DNA of 64,000 nt from Enchytraeus crypticus. Taxonomy: Eukaryota > Annelida > Clitellata > Enchytraeida > Enchytraeidae. Position 1 is the first letter of the stretch, and every line of letters starts with the position of its first letter. Shown in pieces: positions 36,888 through 44,849 of this stretch. The stretch covers positions 62,001 through 126,000 of the forward strand of contig CAJHZI010000558.1 of NCBI GenBank assembly GCA_905160935.1. Reading direction: 5' to 3'. Under the pieces are notes generated by a model. That model did not search any database, had not been told where the DNA came from, and saw only the letters and a list, made by a program, of their open reading frames with translations. Position numbers and translations under genes: made by a program.

Positions 36888-38743
36888 TATATATAGTAAA
36901 TGATTCTGAAAAAGAACTATTTTATTTGATTTAAGCGATGGAGAGAGGGAGATTCCCGACCCTGGTTAAACTGGGATTTAAGGGAAGATGATGATGATGA
37001 TGATGATGGAGAGAGAGAGAGAGAGAGGGAGAGAGAGAGAGAGAAAGAGAGAGATGGATAGATAGAGAGAAAGAGAAAGAGACAGAGATAGAAAGAGAGA
37101 GACCTGCAGATCTTCTCTTATAGAGATGACGAATGACTTTCGTGCTGCCTGAATGTTTGAACTTTTTACTCACAGCAGAATAGAACCAGTCGAGCGACTG
37201 ACGGTTGTATTGTCTGTAGTAACGACATCAATCAAACGTAGTGAACTTATCGTCCATGATGATATCCAGTAATTTAACGTACAATTCGGATATAAGTCGC
37301 CAGGCAGTTAATAAAATATTAATTTACCGATCCTATGCTTATGAGCTAAGATACTCCTGATGACTATTAGTACCAATCAAGTAAACCTTCAATGAAGCTA
37401 CGCTTGACAGATCGATCTACGTCAAAATTGCACGTCAATGTTGAACACCTGAAGTGCCATTGGATTTACAAAATGGCATACATAGATAAGCTCTTATCTC
37501 ATAGATAAGTTCTTATCTCATGGATTAGTTCTTATCTAATGGATAAGTTCTTATATCATAGGTAGGTTCTTATCACAGAGGTAAGTTTTTATATCATAGG
37601 TAAGTTCTTACCTCATCACTTAGTTTACGCCTTACACAACGTTAAGCATTTAGGATGAAAATTGGCTTTTGAGCTGACTGATAAATATGAAATATTTTTA
37701 TCTTACAGTATGCATATCTAATGTTAAGCATAGATGATGTATATCAAAATACTCAAATGAACCGTACCTTAGTTTGATGCAGGCTTTGCAGATTGGCTTT
37801 CCAACTTCGGGATCAATCTCGTAGCATTTCTTGCAAACGTGAAATTTGCAAGACCAACAATTGAACTTTCTGTTGAATATGAACCAGAAGCGAGAAAAAC
37901 AGCGAATACAGTTCTTGTTGTTAAACACCTGACTCTGTGAGAGCACTTGATATTTAGTTCCCTCCGCTTCAACATCTGCCTTGATCTGACTGCAAGACAA
38001 TCACAACAGAAATTAGACTTTAAATTTAAAAAATGGCACTCGTACTTATTAGTTTATCAATAACATCTAAAAGCACTTACTCGAAAGAGACAGGAGAATG
38101 GAGAAGTATCGAGAAAAGAAATTGGAGGCTAGTTGGAAATCATTTAAGAAACTATAATTTGTTAACGTAACAGACTATGTAGCTAATGTTATGGACAAGG
38201 TCGTGCATTTGCTTTCGATTAAAATGCCCAACGTTCCTGAATCAACGAGAAAAGGAAGAAAAATATAACATTAGAATATTCAACAGTTTTAAAAAATGGA
38301 GAAAAAGAATTTTATTTTACTAAGCCAGCTTGCAATTTGGTACAATCTACCGGGAAGGTGAAATGGTCCATAATAGCTCAAAGGTAAGACAAATCAATTT
38401 GAAGGCAGTTCAAGCAGTATACTCTACATTACTCATTTCGAAATGTAACAACTAGTTACGAATGTGATTTGAATTTCTCGTCCGCATGAGCGGCATGACT
38501 CTACTAAACAGAGATTTTTAAAATGCGTTATAGAGAGAGAGAGAGAGAGAGAGAATTAGAGAGAGAGAGAGAAAGAGAATTAGAGAGAGAGAGAGAGATG
38601 AGAGAGTGTAAAACTAGTATTAATAAGATTTACCTCAGCCTCTCTTTTTCTTGTTTGTACAGAATAGAGTCTTGTACGACTACCTGAAGTATTCGGTCAC
38701 ATTCTTCCTCAGTGAATTCACTCAAGTCCAGCTTCCTACCCAT
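27585..38743 (-). CDS. Rab27 effector of the MyRIP/melanophilin (Slac2) type, 11 coding exons
   Basis: A complete gene read by splicing exons 38743-38634, 37989-37768, 37213-37104, 35913-35821, 34977-34577, 33272-33144, 32273-32063, 31526-31400, 30986-30839, 29408-29247 and 27638-27585. All junctions are GT-AG and all phases agree, giving 588 residues. The start MGRKLDLSEFTEEE is the hallmark of MyRIP/melanophilin. A Rab-binding helix (1-50) is followed by a FYVE-like zinc finger with four CxxC pairs (C64/67, C81/84, C89/92, C104/107) and the second Rab27 contact SLDWFY (117-122). The middle is acidic and Ser-rich with a coiled coil at 313-350. The last two exons form the conserved tail motif (MTDDDLVTAIENDVA, then VTKIEKIVEDL). 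By family knowledge it tethers Rab27-bearing organelles to myosin and actin. Length is near that of melanophilin. The C-terminus TTAV fits a class I PDZ ligand. Least certain is the donor of exon 6 (ATC/gttagc). Confidence 0.9.
27690..27955 (+). repeat. SINE-like element, family B, near full length
   Basis: Head ccccgtgtcaagtccgaggc, middle gaaagcaacggaaaccacc and aaactgctacaaaattatc, end taatctgggattaaagggaa with GATGATGATG. It lies in the last intron of the MyRIP-type gene, in antisense orientation. Confidence 0.65.
27960..28105 (+). repeat. SINE-like element, family A, 3' fragment
   Basis: Starts at gtggataaggcatagag and ends cttggacctgtcactttgga with a (GA)n tail. The terminal stem is degraded. 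It directly follows the family B copy. Confidence 0.6.
28640..28775 (-). repeat. tRNA-derived SINE, family C, 3' fragment
   Basis: Shares caatttggtccattttccgt and the region around aaccatgttgatgtttatc with the full copies. The tRNA-like head is missing. Confidence 0.65.
28955..29215. repeat. 30-bp minisatellite in an intron
   Basis: About eight units of ccaacgctaagtctacgtcc plus agatatataa. Because the unit is 30 bases, it is open in several frames, giving a decapeptide repeat on the minus strand that continues the frame of exon 10. The array begins about 30 bases past the exon 10 donor. Confidence 0.9.
29247..29408 (-). CDS. MyRIP-type gene, coding exon 10
   Basis: 54 codons, phase 0 at both ends. 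Acceptor tgtcacggtag (weak pyrimidine tract), donor AAACAG/gtttta. It encodes an acidic heptad region (LEEEVRQLEERVLRMNEM) and the first half of the conserved family tail. Confidence 0.8.
29410..29860. repeat. About 110-bp direct repeats interrupted by SINE family E
   Basis: Four copies of cacaaacaaagaaaatcatg ttaaaatatggaaatg plus a gttagagttagagtgga block. Between the third and fourth lies a minus-strand family E SINE (about 29,625-29,745: cagtttcctcactcgaaagc, then ggatttgaacccgc). The SINE inserted after the array formed. A family B tail (ccctgattaaactggaattc) lies just beyond, at 29,870-29,910. Confidence 0.75.
30438..30492. ncRNA. 55-base hairpin, intronic, function unknown
   Basis: A 12-bp perfect stem (TGATTGATCGTC and its complement) extends with two mismatches to about 20 bp around a loop of about 15 bases. 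It is G+C-richer than its surroundings and lies in the intron between exons 9 and 10. A small-RNA precursor is one possibility, but the hairpin is short for a microRNA and I recognise no known mature sequence. Confidence 0.3.
30839..30986 (-). CDS. MyRIP-type gene, coding exon 9
   Basis: 148 bases: one base completes a codon started in exon 8 (AG/C), then 49 codons. The donor GAC/gtatgt is strong. The encoded segment is basic then acidic (LRRQRSHSSRRSLNDLEST), with no recognised domain. Confidence 0.8.
31185..31370. repeat. (GA)n microsatellite, impure
   Basis: GA repeats with interspersed CA and AA steps. Minus-strand frames here are Ser-Leu runs continuous with exon 8, but the exon ends at a donor upstream of the tract. 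The repeat is CT-rich in the transcript. Confidence 0.9.
31400..31526 (-). CDS. MyRIP-type gene, coding exon 8
   Basis: 127 bases, phase 2 nt in and 2 nt out. Acceptor ttattggtcag, donor ATCAG/gtttgt. It encodes SADMTNEYLADRLGSSSSGG and a Ser/Asp-rich linker. Confidence 0.8.
32063..32273 (-). CDS. MyRIP-type gene, coding exon 7
   Basis: 211 bases: 70 codons plus one base. Acceptor atcaaattcag, strong donor GTAG/gtacgt. The segment contains DLEDPEEANVSLKYFRRL and is otherwise low in known motifs. Confidence 0.8.
32280..32440. repeat. Degenerate 30-bp tandem repeat
   Basis: About five irregular units of tagtggtttgaaaatgaata plus attaaagat, next to the acceptor side of exon 7. Confidence 0.7.
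33144..33272 (-). CDS. MyRIP-type gene, coding exon 6 (coiled coil)
   Basis: 43 codons, phase 0 at both ends. The acceptor tacattgcag is good. The donor ATC/gttagc is weak but the only one that keeps the frame into exon 7. The sequence (LYEEMDRMDSRLDGLEDEME) is an acidic coiled coil. Its symmetric phase means it could be skipped without breaking the frame. Confidence 0.7.
33300..33545 (+). repeat. tRNA-derived SINE, family C, full length
   Basis: Head tagcgtagggggaaagtcat, B box gggttcgaatcccagc (33,359-33,374), end tataatgcgtgtttactttt. It lies in the intron upstream of exon 6, antisense to the gene. This is the clearest copy for reading the element 5' to 3'. Confidence 0.8.
33700..33845 (+). 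repeat. SINE-like element, family A, strongly diverged 3' part
   Basis: Recognised by order of blocks: ataggataaacttcttgat, gagcgagcgtgaaagcagac, then aaatctgccatttgataga. Identity to the other copies is low. Confidence 0.45.
34040..34430. repeat. Two abutting minisatellites (43 bp and 21 bp)
   Basis: 34,040-34,235 repeats gtgaacatttaacagtactg taccagatatactgg (about 43 bases). 34,255-34,430 repeats ggtaccagctgtactgtgcat (21 bases). Both contain the core accagctgtactg, so the shorter unit was probably derived from part of the longer one. Confidence 0.85.
34435..34520 (+). repeat. tRNA-derived SINE, family E, partial
   Basis: B-box side gattcaaacctcac and 3' end aatagacgttaaacta. It abuts the minisatellite and lies only 56 bases from exon 5. 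Confidence 0.5.
34577..34977 (-). CDS. MyRIP-type gene, coding exon 5 (largest)
   Basis: 401 bases: two bases plus 133 codons. Acceptor ttaaattttcag, donor GATACG/gtaaac. It encodes an acidic Ser/Asp-rich stretch (SEDDLDSLSDDL), a Asn-rich patch and a region containing TDSGVQTELTL. This corresponds in position to the variable central part of the family. Confidence 0.85.
35005..35135. repeat. 30-bp tandem repeat
   Basis: Four units of gcggtatttaagttctgctt aactcagt with substitutions, directly upstream of exon 5 in transcript order. Confidence 0.8.
35440..35800. repeat. About 115-bp repeat, three copies
   Basis: Each copy holds tacaggtatataatatcaat cac, tttgtaacgcatcctcacga and cacttagaaaaatcaattaa. 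It lies immediately next to exon 4. Confidence 0.8.
35821..35913 (-). CDS. MyRIP-type gene, coding exon 4 (93 bp)
   Basis: Acceptor atgatgtcttcag, donor GCGG/gtttga. Two bases plus 30 codons plus one base fit exactly between exons 3 and 5. Encodes a very basic segment (NERLRRVSSDSQMNRVRQRD). It is much G+C-richer than its flanks. Because exons 3 and 5 also join in frame without it, it may be a cassette exon. Confidence 0.65.
36700..36918. repeat. (TA)n tracts with a long hairpin
   Basis: Several TA tracts. Two 25-base arms (36,821-36,845 and about 36,893-36,917), built on ttcagaatcatttactat and its complement with one mismatch, enclose the last tract, forming a fold-back of about 97 bases. 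Confidence 0.85.
36945..37100. repeat. SINE family B tail fused to (GA)n
   Basis: Family B 3' end (cgaccctggttaaactggga, then gggaagatgatgatgatg) at 36,953-37,008, followed by impure (GA)n. The GA tract ends at the donor of exon 3, so the 5' end of that intron is a CT repeat in the transcript. Confidence 0.75.
37104..37213 (-). CDS. MyRIP-type gene, coding exon 3 (SLDWFY)
   Basis: Acceptor cgttactacag chosen over the nearer ccgtcag because only it keeps the phase (AG/A CAA TAC). Encodes SLDWFYSAVSKKF and TKVIRHLYKRRS, the counterpart of the conserved SLEWFYNNV...VLKNLY block after the zinc finger. Donor GCAG/gtctct is weak. Confidence 0.88.
37470..37620. repeat. About 20-bp degenerate tandem repeat
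   Basis: Seven or so units of aagttcttatctcatagat with length variation, in the intron between exons 2 and 3. Confidence 0.8.
37768..37989 (-). CDS. MyRIP-type gene, coding exon 2 (FYVE-like zinc finger)
   Basis: 222 bases. Acceptor gattgtcttgcag, donor CTAAG/gtacgg. One base completes Ser37, 73 codons follow, two bases remain. It contains all four CxxC pairs (CIRC, CWSC, CKKC, CKAC) of the two-zinc finger that packs against the Rab-binding helix. Confidence 0.93.
38520..38600. repeat. (GA)n microsatellite
   Basis: GA repeats broken by two gaatta insertions, 34 bases past the exon 1 donor. Confidence 0.9.
38634..38743 (-). CDS. MyRIP-type gene, coding exon 1
   Basis: ATG at 38,743 opens MGRKLDLSEFTEEECDRI, the invariant family start. 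36 codons plus two bases, donor CTGAG/gtaaat. A possible acceptor (gtactgtgtag) lies about 9 bases upstream of the ATG, suggesting a non-coding first exon further upstream. Confidence 0.92.
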
Positions 38744-38935
38744 CACGTACACTACACAGTACAAACTAGTCAAGGTCATATTGTCCTACCCATCATGTAC
38801 ACACTAGTCAAGGTCATATTGTCCTACCCATCACATACATTGCACAGTACAAACTAGTCAAGGTCATATTGTCCTACCCACCCCGTACACTGCACAGTAC
38901 AAACTAGTTAAGGTCAAAGCTCATATTGTTAGCAA
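38733..38935. repeat. Tandem repeat of the start-codon region, 4 copies
   Basis: Four units of 38-57 bases containing cctacccatcacgtacact and gtcaaggtcatattg. On the minus strand each of the first three contains ATGGGTAGGA, the same bases that form the true start codon and first codons of exon 1. Confidence 0.85.
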
Positions 38936-39270
38936 GACCATAACATAATGTATTGATAGGGGATCTAACCCAAACTCAACACCTCAACACTGTATGGAAC
39001 ACAGATAACAGCTACAATTTGTACTCAGAAGTGGTAAATATCCGAATGGCATCATCCGCAAAACTAGCGTTAAACATCGTAATCTTCTGTAGCAATCACA
39101 AAGTATAAACTGTCTTCATTTACCCACATATAAAGGGATGGAAGACTTGTTGGATAAAACAGAAAAGAAAAGCGATTTCAAAAATTTAAAGTTATACTGA
39201 TAAAGACCAACTTTGGAATATAAAATGCATGTTAAACATAATTAATATGTTACGATATGATACAAATGTA

Positions 39271-40734
39271 TAATATATATATATATATATATATATAATA
39301 TTTATATATCTTTCTTAGTGCACTGCCTACTGGCAGGTCCATGGTATATAACGCCTCCACTCTGTCTTCCGCCTTCCTCTTCATTTCCCCATATGAGTGG
39401 GCCTTTAAATCATCTAACATACCTAATCTCGGCCTGCCCCTGCCTCTTTTTCCTTCCATTCTACCTTCTAGGACCTCTTTTAATAGACCTTTCCCCCTTA
39501 GAATGTGTCCTATCCATCTCTTCTTCCTATTTCTTAATACATTTATCAACTGTCTATCTGTGCCAACTCTCTCCAGGACTTCCTCATTTGTAACCTTTTG
39601 AGTCCAGCTAATCATCTCCATTCTTCTCCAAATCCACATTTCCAATGCCTCCAGTTTCCTAATATCTTCCTTTCTTAAGGTCCATGTTTCACATCCATAT
39701 AATAGCGTGGTCCAAACGAAAGTTTTCACTATCTTTAGCTTTGTGTCTTTCTTTAGACTTTTGTTAATAGTTCTTTTCTACTACCAAAGTCCGCTTTTGC
39801 TTGTGCAATCCTACTGCATATTTCTGTCTCACATTTCCCATCATCGGTTATAGTATGACCCAAATATTTGAAACTCCTTACCTGTTCCAATTTCGTACCA
39901 TTTATTGTGATATTAACTTCACCTTTATTATTGGACACTCTCATAACCTTGATCTTTTTTATATTAATCTTCATGCCATATCTTAGGGCCGTATCATTCA
40001 GCCTATCCATTATCTTCTGCAATCCAATCTTGCTGCCCGCTACCATTCCTTGGTCATCTACAAATCGTACATCTTGTAACAAATTCCCTCCTACTTTTAT
40101 TCCTTCTTCCAAGTCTTCCATGGCTTCCTCCATCATTGCCTCAGTGTAAATGTGAAACAGCAGCGGCAAAATGCTACAACCTTGTCTTCCTCCATGTCCT
40201 ATTTCACCTTCTTCTGAATATTCTTGTTGGATTTTGATTACTGCTCTTTGATTCATGTACAAGTTCAAAATTAGTCTTCCATCTCTCCGGTCAATTCCTA
40301 TTCTTTTTAAGATATTCATCATCGTTATTCAATCAATCCTGTCAAAGGCCTTCTCGAAGTCTACAAAGCATACAAAAACGTCATTTCCATATTCTAAGCT
40401 TCTTTCGCAAATAACCCGCATTACCCCTACTGCTTCTCTTGTGCCGCATCCTTTCCTAAAACCAAATTGTGTCTTGCTCAGTATCATCTCTGCTTTCGAC
40501 TGAATGCGATTATTTACTATCTTTAATAAGATCTTCGATGCATGAGGTATTAAACAGATTGTTCTGTAATCCGCGCGAACACTCCACAGCATTGGCTTTT
40601 TTGGGAATTGGGATCATCACTGACTTGGTGAAGTCGTCTGGCCAAATACCTGTATTGTACACTTCCATACATAACTCCACTACCTTATTGAGTGTTTCTC
40701 CTTCCAACATTTTCAAGAATTCTGCTTGAAAACA

Positions 40735-40788
<54 letters not shown>
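39271..40788 (-). mobile_element. LINE family A, longest copy, flanked by (TA)n on both sides
   Basis: About 1.44 kb of a non-LTR element on the minus strand, from about 40,738 to 39,318. In order: NAVECSRG region, SKTQFGFRKGCGT, motif A VCFVDFEKAFD, motif B RQGCSILPLLFHIYTE, motif C degenerate RFVDDQ (Y to F, A to V), then LYGCETWTL, MWIWRRME, RWIGHILRGKGLL and GKRGRGRPR. It is split by at least three frame changes and stops, and no endonuclease is present, so it is inactive. (TA)n lies at 39,274-39,297 and 40,739-40,788. The 3' end is ggacctgccagtaggcagtg cactaag. Confidence 0.88.
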
Positions 40789-40791
<3 letters not shown>

Positions 40792-41195
40792 ATTGCTGCA
40801 TAGATTTATTATAGTGTAAAAAAAGAAAAAAGAAAGCTAACAGAAAACTATAGCTAATAACTATTGATAATATAGGCTCTACAACAGGCTCTGCTGTATA
40901 GACTAATAAACTCCATAGCAGAGGCCAGAAAGGTATTCAAGCTTATTGTGTGGCAATAAACGGTAGATGATTTGAGATCAATATGGACTAGATTAACTAG
41001 AAACATATTTGAGAGTTTGATATGCAAATTCTTATATCTATACTTTCCTACGAGTTGAATTCACAACTATCAGCATGAGTGTTAATCTCCTCTTATCAAC
41101 ACAGGCAGCTTCGAGGCATCTAATTCACAGTTATACAGAGAAATAAACACAAGCCCATAGTAATTAAATTCCAGTAGTACTGCTCTCATACGTAC

Positions 41196-41460
41196 CATAT
41201 GGTGCCGCCGGGCAGATAGTACTACAACTAATATTATGATTATCCCAGGCTTGAGTAAAACATTATCCAAACATTCGGTAACGACATAGCTACATCCTGC
41301 AGCGACTCTAATAATAATCAACCCACACTGTAATTCTCTCTCTGTCTCACTCTCTCTGTCTGCAGCTTATCAGAAAGGCAAACCAACGCTGCGTCGCTAA
41401 ATATCTCCTCTCTGCAGCTATCACGCACGCGCCACTGGCATCAGCCTACACAATGGAGTA
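41196..41460 (-). other. Possible untranslated first exon or promoter of the MyRIP-type gene
   Basis: A G+C-richer stretch 2.5 kb upstream of exon 1. On the minus strand it ends in ggcggcaccatatg/gtacgt, a strong donor-like site at 41,196/41,195. Exon 1 has an acceptor-like site just before its ATG. This is an inference from position and splice motifs only. Confidence 0.25.
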
Positions 41461-41524
41461 GTCTTAGACTGGAGTGGAAGAGAGAATAGCGGTCATATTT
41501 GAAGATAAATATATGTTTAGATTA

Positions 41525-41765
41525 AAAAAGTAAACACGCCTATAGTGAAATGATCAACTATGTTGATATCTATTACCTTTAATACCACGTGTTTAAACCG
41601 TTAGGCACTTTAGACCATTTTCCGTATAACCAGTCCAGTGAATGTTCGAGATTTTACTCACAAATCAGCGCGGCTGGGATTCGAACCCACGAGGGTTCAA
41701 TTCTCCTCAGGATCTGTCATTTAAAACTTCATGGCGTTACCCATACGCTATTATGTCTTTCTAAA
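41525..41765 (-). repeat. tRNA-derived SINE, family C, full length
   Basis: Minus strand: head atagcgtatgggtaacgcc, B box gggttcgaatcccagccg, end cactataggcgtgtttac. Near identical to the copies at 5,583 and 33,300. Confidence 0.8.
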
Positions 41766-41969
41766 TTATTAATATACTAAGCTAAGTTAAACTTTTAGAT
41801 GGGGTTTGAAAAGAAATAGCGGGTGCCTGTGTGGTGCTCTGCTACAAACTATGAATCAAATAGTGGAAGAGTGTCCCACGTCGAAGCTCGATGGTGGTTT
41901 GGCTCTTCGTAACACTGTTCATGAAGTTGCTAATGGCTGAAAAATTGCGACGTACACTAAGAACTTGGT

Positions 41970-42120
41970 AAGAAGAAGAAGAAGAAGAAGAAGTTAAACT
42001 TCTGTTTCAGAACAAACTGTTGCTGTTAAGTACGGCACGATTTAGTATCGAACTGTGACCTATTCCTATAGTCTATTGGGCAGACGCACTACAGTACTAT
42101 CCACTGGCTCTAACACCGGC
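41970..42120 (-). repeat. (GAA)n tract and a tRNA-like SINE fragment
   Basis: (AGA)n at about 41,968-41,991. Beyond it, the minus strand at 42,030-42,115 has an A-box-like gttagagccagtggatag and a B-box-like cagttcgatacta, resembling family E heads. Confidence 0.45.
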
Positions 42121-42414
42121 AAGGACTTCAATTATCAGTTGCAGTGATTAGTGTTTCTATTAAAAGCGAAAGTAGGCTATACAGCATTCAGGTTAATAGC
42201 CCGTAATTGAATCAGAAGACAATAACCTGCTGGAACATGCATGGCAAAGTGAATAGTGCTGACCGGGAAGAAAATTCTACGGGTTTAATATTACATTTTT
42301 CAAAAGATCTGATGTAATATATGATATAATATACAGTCAGTAGCTGTGATGTTCATTGCATACATGCAGCTTAAATCCAGGTATAAAATCATCACCGAAT
42401 GTTGAGAAAGTCTT

Positions 42415-42785
42415 AATCCTTCCTCAGTGCACTGCCAAGTGGCAGGTTCAAGGTATATATTCATACTCAAAGTCTGTTTTCTCGCTCCATAACAGCACTC
42501 CTTAGATCAACAAGTTAATCCCTTCACAAAGTCTATGCCTTATCCATACCTTATGTAGACCATAGCTTGGGAAAAATATGGCTTCTGAAGTGGTTTCCCG
42601 TTGCCTTCCTCAGTTAGGTGGATTAATTACCATTTAATCCTGGGGGAAAATATTTCAAGGTGAGGTGGGTCCCCTCTTGCCATCCTCAGCTCTTGCCTTT
42701 AGTCACCTCATACGTACACGCGGCAGATTGTTTGCGGTTGCCCTATTCTGCAGTGGTCCAACCACACCCGAGCATAACACAGGGA
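42415..42785 (-). repeat. SINE-like element, family A, full-length copy
   Basis: Tail gtgcactgccaagtggcagg (42,427) to head gagcataacacaggg. Very similar to the copy at 21,137. Its terminal 32 bases match the LINE family A end at 39,318-39,349 in about 27 positions. Confidence 0.78.
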
Positions 42786-43129
42786 GAAGTCTTAATGGGT
42801 ATTGTATAAACGACGGTTTATACAACAGTTAATTAAATTACAAACTACCAGTAATAAATTTAAATACAACAAATATAATCAAATTACTACATGTACAAGT
42901 AATGAAATACTACAACTACTCAAATTTGGTAATGAAATGAAACACTTCATATAATTAAATCACAATAACAGTGTTTTGCCTCAAGCAGCAGCTTTAGTTT
43001 CTTCAGCAGTCTGATCAAGAAATGAGTTTGTACTTCACGTCACTTTTCCCTCAGACCTACTTGATGATTCAGCTCACTACAATGTTGACAACATTAAAAG
43101 AGAGAAATTCTACAGACGAGGCTGTTGAA

Positions 43130-43172
43130 CCTTGTGCGTGTGTGTATGTGTGTATTTGTGTGTGTGTGTGTG
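43130..43172. repeat. (GT)n microsatellite
   Basis: Impure GT repeat. The overlapping short frames on both strands are artefacts of it. Confidence 0.85.
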
Positions 43173-43769
43173 TTTGTGTTTGGCTAGGTTTGTTTTCCGG
43201 TAAATAGCATTGCCTGTCTGTGTGAGTCTGAGTGGATGTCTGTATTAAGTAATTTAGTGGTGTATGTGGCAGGGAGCTGCGCTTTCTTCTCAATGGAATG
43301 GGTTCGATTTCGGTGTTGCATGTAGTACTTTAAATATTAACTATAATGTAACAATCAGATTTAACAATTTATGTAGAATATATGTAATATGTAAAAATAT
43401 AAATAAGTAATATTAAAAACCATACTAAGTAATATATATATATACTAAAAACATGTAAGATAGTGAAGCTCAGGGCGTATGAGCTGTAATACAATTTCAC
43501 TGTCAATTTTACCTACATGTAAATGTACATATAATGTTATGTGTAGTAAAGATCAATGGGGATCAGCTATAATATTTATAACCCAGTTCAGAGAGCGATA
43601 AACGAACTAAGTCATCAATTGGTCCTTAAACACAATGAATCTTGTAAAGCTAAAGTTAATTTTAACTTTATAACAACATAAGATATGAATCCTACACCTA
43701 CTGATCCGCCGCCGGACAACTTTCCAACTTGCTACCAGCTCAGCTTGTAAATAATGGGACGACTGTAGC

Positions 43770-43890
43770 CAGTGGCGATGTCGGTAAGATATTCGACCGC
43801 AGATCAGTATGTGCGGGTTTCAAATCCTGGGCTCGCCCGACACTGACATCGCTGCGAGTGAGGAAACTGACGTTAACATTAGCTGTTTAC
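43770..43890 (+). repeat. tRNA-derived SINE, family E, best copy
   Basis: Head tggcgatgtcggtaagatat, B-box region cgggtttcaaatcctggg, unique part ctcgcccgacactgacatcg, end gaggaaactgacgttaacat. About 115 bases, without an obvious poly-A tail. Confidence 0.7.
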
Positions 43891-44260
43891 CAGCTTTTTT
43901 ACTTGCATTAAACTAACTCCTGACTTAAATAAGCCGAGCTAATGGCGTTCATTTAAAATTTGAGGACTCTGTAAAGAGCAGAGAACTTACTCAGAGAATT
44001 TAGTAACGAGTAGAGCTTTGCAGACATTACGTTGTCGCAGAACTTGTTGCCAAGCCGTTGCGTAATTATCTGTTGACAAATGAAGGCGCAATTAGAACCG
44101 TTGCTGTGCGAGCGAATCAATAAATTACTGGGCGAATCTAGAGACTCTACATTGTGGGCAACGAGGATGCTCAATGAAAATGATTTTTATATTTGTATAA
44201 CTTTTTTTAATTTTTTTAATTTTTATAAATTTTTTAACACACCTACGGGAACATCACGGT

Positions 44261-44290
44261 TGTCGTGGACAATAATAATTGTCCACGACA
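44261..44290. repeat. Perfect 13-bp hairpin, AATA loop
   Basis: tgtcgtggacaat and its exact complement separated by four bases. No surrounding repeat family or gene identified. Confidence 0.9.
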
Positions 44291-44849
44291 GCATTAAGCA
44301 CCATGGAACCAAATTCAGCCGATGAGCGGAAGTAAGTAATAGTCGTGTGTCGAATCAGATCCGCTCCAAGATTGTTATCAAAATTTAATGTTTGATGCAG
44401 CCTACTTTCCTGCTGAGAAAATGCTGTAAGTATTATTTTCTATTCGTGATATTTGAGTTTCAAAATTAAGGAAACGAAATTTACATGTCAAATATTCTTC
44501 CCATGCTTTCGAGGTAGAATACTCGAGTTAATTTAGCCTTTTTGAGACTTTTAGTGAAAGGGGGCCACTGTCAACCCTTGCTCGATGCTACTGTAGGTAC
44601 TGTGAAGTCTATTTGAAACTAATCTGCCAGCGTTAGATTCACGCCTTAAATAACATATTCACACTGAATGAAACTGAATGAAACCTTCACGTTAATATTA
44701 GCTGTGAAAACAATCTAAAGCTTTTAAAACGCTTACAGATTTCTATTACTAATTTGTTTTACTAGAGATTTCAAATAATATCTTTAACTTTTATAAATTT
44801 TACCTAATTAATAAGTTTTTATTATACTTAAGTTTTCCTCGTATTGAGC

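Noticed and set aside
39250..40716. Host gene made of the four minus frames
   Set aside because: Together they are one frameshifted reverse transcriptase with a degraded catalytic motif, a LINE relic.
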